Shown piece after piece: positions 13,926 to 16,255 of a stretch of DNA of 16,255 bases. The translations under genes and the position numbers were made by a program. The DNA lies in contig CAWULT010000106.1 of the NCBI GenBank assembly GCA_963923455.1, positions 1 to 16,255 on the forward strand, written 5' to 3'. The stretch is from CAWULT01 sp963923455 (lineage in GTDB: Bacteria; Acidobacteriota; Vicinamibacteria; Vicinamibacterales; UBA2999). Each line of letters opens with the position of its first letter. Position 1 is the stretch's first letter. The notes under the pieces were generated by a model. The model was not told where the DNA came from, ran no database searches, and saw only the letters and a program-made list of their open reading frames with translations.

Positions 13926-15650
13926 CTAGTGCCGGATCTGCGAGGTGATCTCCGAGAGGTCGGGCAGCTCGCAGTTGGCGTGTTCGGGGATGAGGCCCGC
14001 GTCGGGGTTCGTGACGAGACGCAGGATGCGCGGCGTCATCACCCAGGGCTCGGCGAGCACCTGCGGGTCCTCGACCGTCACCTCGAACTTGATCTCGTTG
14101 CCGACGCGGGTGAACTTCTCCACGACGTGCAGCTGTTCCGAGTGGAAGAAGCCGCCGCGCGCCAGCCACGTCGTGTCGACGAACGAGATCGAGTCGAGCA
14201 CCAGCGTGTCGCCCTCCCAGCGCCCCACGGTGTAGCCGTTGTAGGTCGCCTCGATGGCCTTCTGCGGGTCGTGCTTGCGGCCGTCGATCGGGATGACCCG
14301 GTGCTCGGCGTTGCCGCCGCCGCCGTCCGCGTACATCCCGTAGAGGAACACCACGTCGCGGTCCGTCTGGATGATGCGGCGCGGCGGACCCTGCCGCGGG
14401 TTGCCCAGCGGCTGGCACGTCATGACCGGATCGTCCCGGTTCGTCCACATGTCGAGCTGCTGCACCTTGTCCCAGAATTCCGGCTTGTACGTCGGCCGGC
14501 TCGGACCGAACCTCGAGGGGGCCTCGAATTCGAAATCCGCCGTCTGGTTGATCTCGCGCGAACAGTCGACCTGCGTCGGTCCGCAGCGGCGGTTGCCGTA
14601 GCGCCAGTTCATGCCGCCGCCGGCCCAGTTGCCGGTCAGGTCGGGCTTGCCGTTGGCGGTGCGCGGCGTCGGCGCCGGGTTGGCGGCGAAGGTCGGCACG
14701 ATCTCCGGCACCGCGGGCGGACGCCCCGAGCCCTTGATCGCGGCCTTCACGCTGGCCGGCACCGGCATCACCACGTAGACGCTGCCGGTCTCGGTCTCCG
14801 TCGTCGTCACGTCGCGGACCACCGTGCCGTTCTTCCGCTCGGTCATCTTGCCGGCGTAGAAGGCCTCGATGCGGTTCAACGGGTTGTTCCAGTCGCGGTA
14901 GTCACCGTAGGTGAACTCCGTGGTGGTGGTGCCCTGTTTCACCACGACGCGCTCGGCCATGTACTTCGCATCCAGCGTGGCAGAGGCCGTCGCCCCCGGC
15001 ACGCCCGGGATCGGGAACGTCACGACCGGCTTGCCCCCCTCCCACGTCAGCGAGGTCTGGCCCGCCGTCATCACGCCGTCCGCCACGCGCGTGCCCGGGT
15101 TCGGGCCGAGCTCCTTGAGGGGCGCCACGGCGTCGAGCGCCGCCTTCGGCGCCGCCTGCGGGCTCGCCCACAGCCGGATCAGGCGCTCCTGCACGGCCGC
15201 GGCCATCGGCGTCGCCTTGCCCTTGCCGGGCACGATTTCGGCGCCGACGACGTCCTCGTTCCACGCAAACTCGCCGCTGACGACCTCGATGCCCGAGCGC
15301 GTCTGGCCGTTCGGCAGCGTGCACGTGTACTGCGTGCGCTGACCGGGCGTCTGGTAGTTGTTGCTGATGCGGTACTTGGTCAGCGTGCACGGCTGGCCGT
15401 CCACCTGCATCGTGCCCTTGCCCTGGTACTCGAGCGAGACCACGAGCTCGTGCTCGTCGACGCCGCGGAGCATGCCCATGTGCCAGGTCCAGTTGAAGAG
15501 GACGGACCGCAGGTCCTTGGCGCCGGCCGCGGGCCGGTAGGGCGGCGGCGGTTCACGGAAGCCGCCGCGCTGCTGGGCGCCGGCCAGCGCCGGCAGCCCC
15601 AGAGCCAATGCGAGGCCTAGCGCGACCGTCTTGCCCATGCGAAATGCCAT
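13926..15650 (-). CDS. Secreted two-part protein: N-terminal beta-rich domain fused to C-terminal LTGxW domain
   Basis: This 574-residue exported protein begins MAFRMGKTVALGLALALGLP, a signal peptide ending near AGAQQ. The first ~300 residues (FNWTWHMGMLRGVDEHELVV, SGEFAWNEDVV, KQGTTTTEFTYGDYRDWNNP, then VTTTETETGSVYVVMPVPA) look beta-rich. They resemble, from memory, an N-terminal unit found in other Acidobacteriota exported proteins, some of which carry MBL domains. From about residue 335 the second part starts with GKPDLTGNWAGGGMNWRYGN and runs through TCQPLGNPRQGPPRRIIQTD, VGRWEGDTLVLDSISFVDTT, GFFHSEQLHVVEKFTR and VTVEDPQVLAEPW. That order is the hallmark of the widespread LTGxW/GxWxGDTLVxD family of unknown function. 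ATG 15650 was chosen over the in-frame GTG at 15659 since GGAGAG (15666 to 15661) fits it better. It lies 15 bases after the DUF6152 gene, so the two form an operon. Confidence 0.85.
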   Translation of the reverse strand: MAFRMGKTVALGLALALGLPALAGAQQRGGFREPPPPYRPAAGAKDLRSVLFNWTWHMGMLRGVDEHELVVSLEYQGKGTMQVDGQPCTLTKYRISNNYQTPGQRTQYTCTLPNGQTRSGIEVVSGEFAWNEDVVGAEIVPGKGKATPMAAAVQERLIRLWASPQAAPKAALDAVAPLKELGPNPGTRVADGVMTAGQTSLTWEGGKPVVTFPIPGVPGATASATLDAKYMAERVVVKQGTTTTEFTYGDYRDWNNPLNRIEAFYAGKMTERKNGTVVRDVTTTETETGSVYVVMPVPASVKAAIKGSGRPPAVPEIVPTFAANPAPTPRTANGKPDLTGNWAGGGMNWRYGNRRCGPTQVDCSREINQTADFEFEAPSRFGPSRPTYKPEFWDKVQQLDMWTNRDDPVMTCQPLGNPRQGPPRRIIQTDRDVVFLYGMYADGGGGNAEHRVIPIDGRKHDPQKAIEATYNGYTVGRWEGDTLVLDSISFVDTTWLARGGFFHSEQLHVVEKFTRVGNEIKFEVTVEDPQVLAEPWVMTPRILRLVTNPDAGLIPEHANCELPDLSEITSQIRH

Positions 15651-15665
15651 GGTTGCCACTCTCCG

Positions 15666-16070
15666 CTAGTCGTTGGCGTTGCCGGCCGAGATCTGCACCA
15701 CGCGCCCGTCGGGCATCGTGACGGACTTCAGGAAGCCCAGCGGGCTGCCGTTGCGCGCGGGGATGAACTTCACGCTGATGTTGTCGCCCGCGTGCAGCGC
15801 GTTCGGGCCGGTCTTGCCGACGCCACGCTGGGCGAGGCTGGTGGCCGAGCCGAGCGTGAAGGTCCAGTCGGTCGTGGTACCGTCCGCGTTCTTCACCGCG
15901 ATCGTCAGCGACCCGTGCGGATTGGTGAACTTCACCTGCGTCACCGACCCGGTCTTCTCGGCTTCCTTGTTCATGTCGTACACGCCCGCGAGGGAGTGGT
16001 GAGCCTGCAGCGCCCCACCGGCCATCAGCACCCCACACACCACGACAGAACCCAGAATTCGCTTCGTCAT
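15666..16070 (-). CDS. DUF6152 family exported protein
   Basis: This 134-residue protein matches the DUF6152 pattern: a signal peptide (MTKRILGSVVVCGVLMAGGA, cleavage near LQA), then HHSLAGVYD at the mature N-terminus, KTGSVTQVKFTNPHGSLTIA in the first half, SLAQRGVGKTGPNALHAGDN, and a closing VTMPDGRVVQISAG. The mature N-terminal His-His pair and the TNPH motif are the family hallmarks and could bind metal, though no function has been established. DUF6152 proteins are often encoded next to LTGxW-family proteins, as here, which suggests they work together outside the cytoplasm. ATG 16070 is well supported: a GGAGG (16079 to 16075) lies four bases upstream on the - strand, the best ribosome binding site of the - strand genes. 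Confidence 0.88.
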   Translation of the reverse strand: MTKRILGSVVVCGVLMAGGALQAHHSLAGVYDMNKEAEKTGSVTQVKFTNPHGSLTIAVKNADGTTTDWTFTLGSATSLAQRGVGKTGPNALHAGDNISVKFIPARNGSPLGFLKSVTMPDGRVVQISAGNAND

Positions 16071-16180
16071 ACTGCCTCCAGCAATCCTCTCGACCGGCCC
16101 GTCCGGCCAGCCCGCCGCCACCCTTGGGAATGAAAGATACCCTTATGTCCGCGCACTGGGCCGCGAGCGCCCAGGCCTCG
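16071..16180 (-). promoter_or_regulatory. Upstream region of the DUF6152 operon
   Basis: This is the leader and promoter zone for the two-gene operon read leftwards. On the - strand a TATCTT box lies at 16139 to 16134 within AAGGGTATCTTTC, the most AT-rich spot of the region. It would give a leader of about 57 bases ending in the GGAGG ribosome binding site. No -35 hexamer is clear. Unlike the other promoters in the window, this one does not look leaderless. Confidence 0.35.
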
Positions 16181-16255
16181 GTGAGGGTGATTGTAAGCGC
16201 GAGGGGGGCCGTTGTCGAAGGGGCCGGCCCCCCTCGCGCTTACAATCACCCTCAC
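16181..16255. repeat. Perfect 31-bp inverted repeat at the end of the window
   Basis: Bases 16181-16211 and 16225-16255 are exact reverse complements of each other (31 of 31), separated by the 13-base loop TTGTCGAAGGGGC. Each arm holds GTGAGGGTGATTGTAAGCGC followed by GAGGGGGGCCG. The outer end of the right arm coincides with the last base given, so the repeat may extend further. It could be a strong hairpin (intergenic palindromic repeat or transcript-end structure), or a fold-back artefact at a contig end. Confidence 0.85.

Noticed and set aside
13863..15620. A 585-codon open frame on the + strand opposite the LTGxW fusion gene
   Set aside because: The product is dominated by Arg, Val, His and Ala with no domain, while the - strand frame has a signal peptide and family motifs.
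16067..16255. A small - strand open frame running from the hairpin into the DUF6152 upstream region
   Set aside because: It is mostly the inverted repeat and promoter region translated, starts at the sequence edge and shows no ribosome binding site or motif.
16181..16255. Treating the terminal inverted repeat as the end of an insertion sequence
   Set aside because: The two arms are only 13 bases apart with no transposase gene and no visible target-site duplication.

Overview
The window is a compact, very G+C-rich stretch of bacterial chromosome holding thirteen protein-coding genes, no RNA genes and no recognisable mobile element. Its gene content points to an Acidobacteriota-type organism, most likely of the Vicinamibacteria kind: a CRTAC1/ASPIC-UnbV surface protein, three secreted proteins of the 'LTGxW' family, a DUF6152 protein, an MBL-fold lipoprotein and a PqqL-like periplasmic peptidase. 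That assignment rests on family knowledge and base composition only; there is no marker gene with a clear taxonomic signature.

Layout. Bases 1-6242 are all on the + strand: a CRTAC1-type lipoprotein whose start may lie outside the window, a membrane-anchored Sel1-repeat protein, a PYROXD2/phytoene-desaturase-like flavoprotein, a Tat-exported protein of unknown function, and ribosomal protein L11 methyltransferase (prmA). A class I SAM methyltransferase follows on the - strand (6262-7068). A short divergent promoter region separates it from an overlapping three-gene + operon (7168-9844): an MBL-fold lipoprotein with an altered zinc site, then two LTGxW paralogues. Next come a - strand AlkZ-related winged-helix protein (9908-10810), a divergent M16 zinc peptidase of about 958 residues (10895-13771), and a - strand two-gene operon, DUF6152 protein then a 574-residue LTGxW fusion protein (16070 down to 13926). 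The window ends exactly with a perfect 31-bp inverted repeat.

How the genes may work together. Most products carry export signals (CRTAC1, Sel1, Tat protein, MBL, both LTGxW proteins, M16, DUF6152 and the fusion protein), so the region mainly equips the cell envelope. PrmA, the SAM methyltransferase, the flavoprotein and the AlkZ-related protein are cytoplasmic and look like ordinary chromosomal neighbours. The best candidate for something undescribed is the translationally coupled MBL-LTGxW-LTGxW operon. The MBL protein has lost both histidines of the first zinc site (GxDxDH in place of HxHxDH), and all three proteins are predicted to be outside the cytoplasm.

Expression. Several genes have a TANNNT box only 3-18 bases upstream of the start codon and little or no Shine-Dalgarno sequence, which suggests leaderless or very short leader transcripts. 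There is no gene-free stretch longer than about 185 bases.
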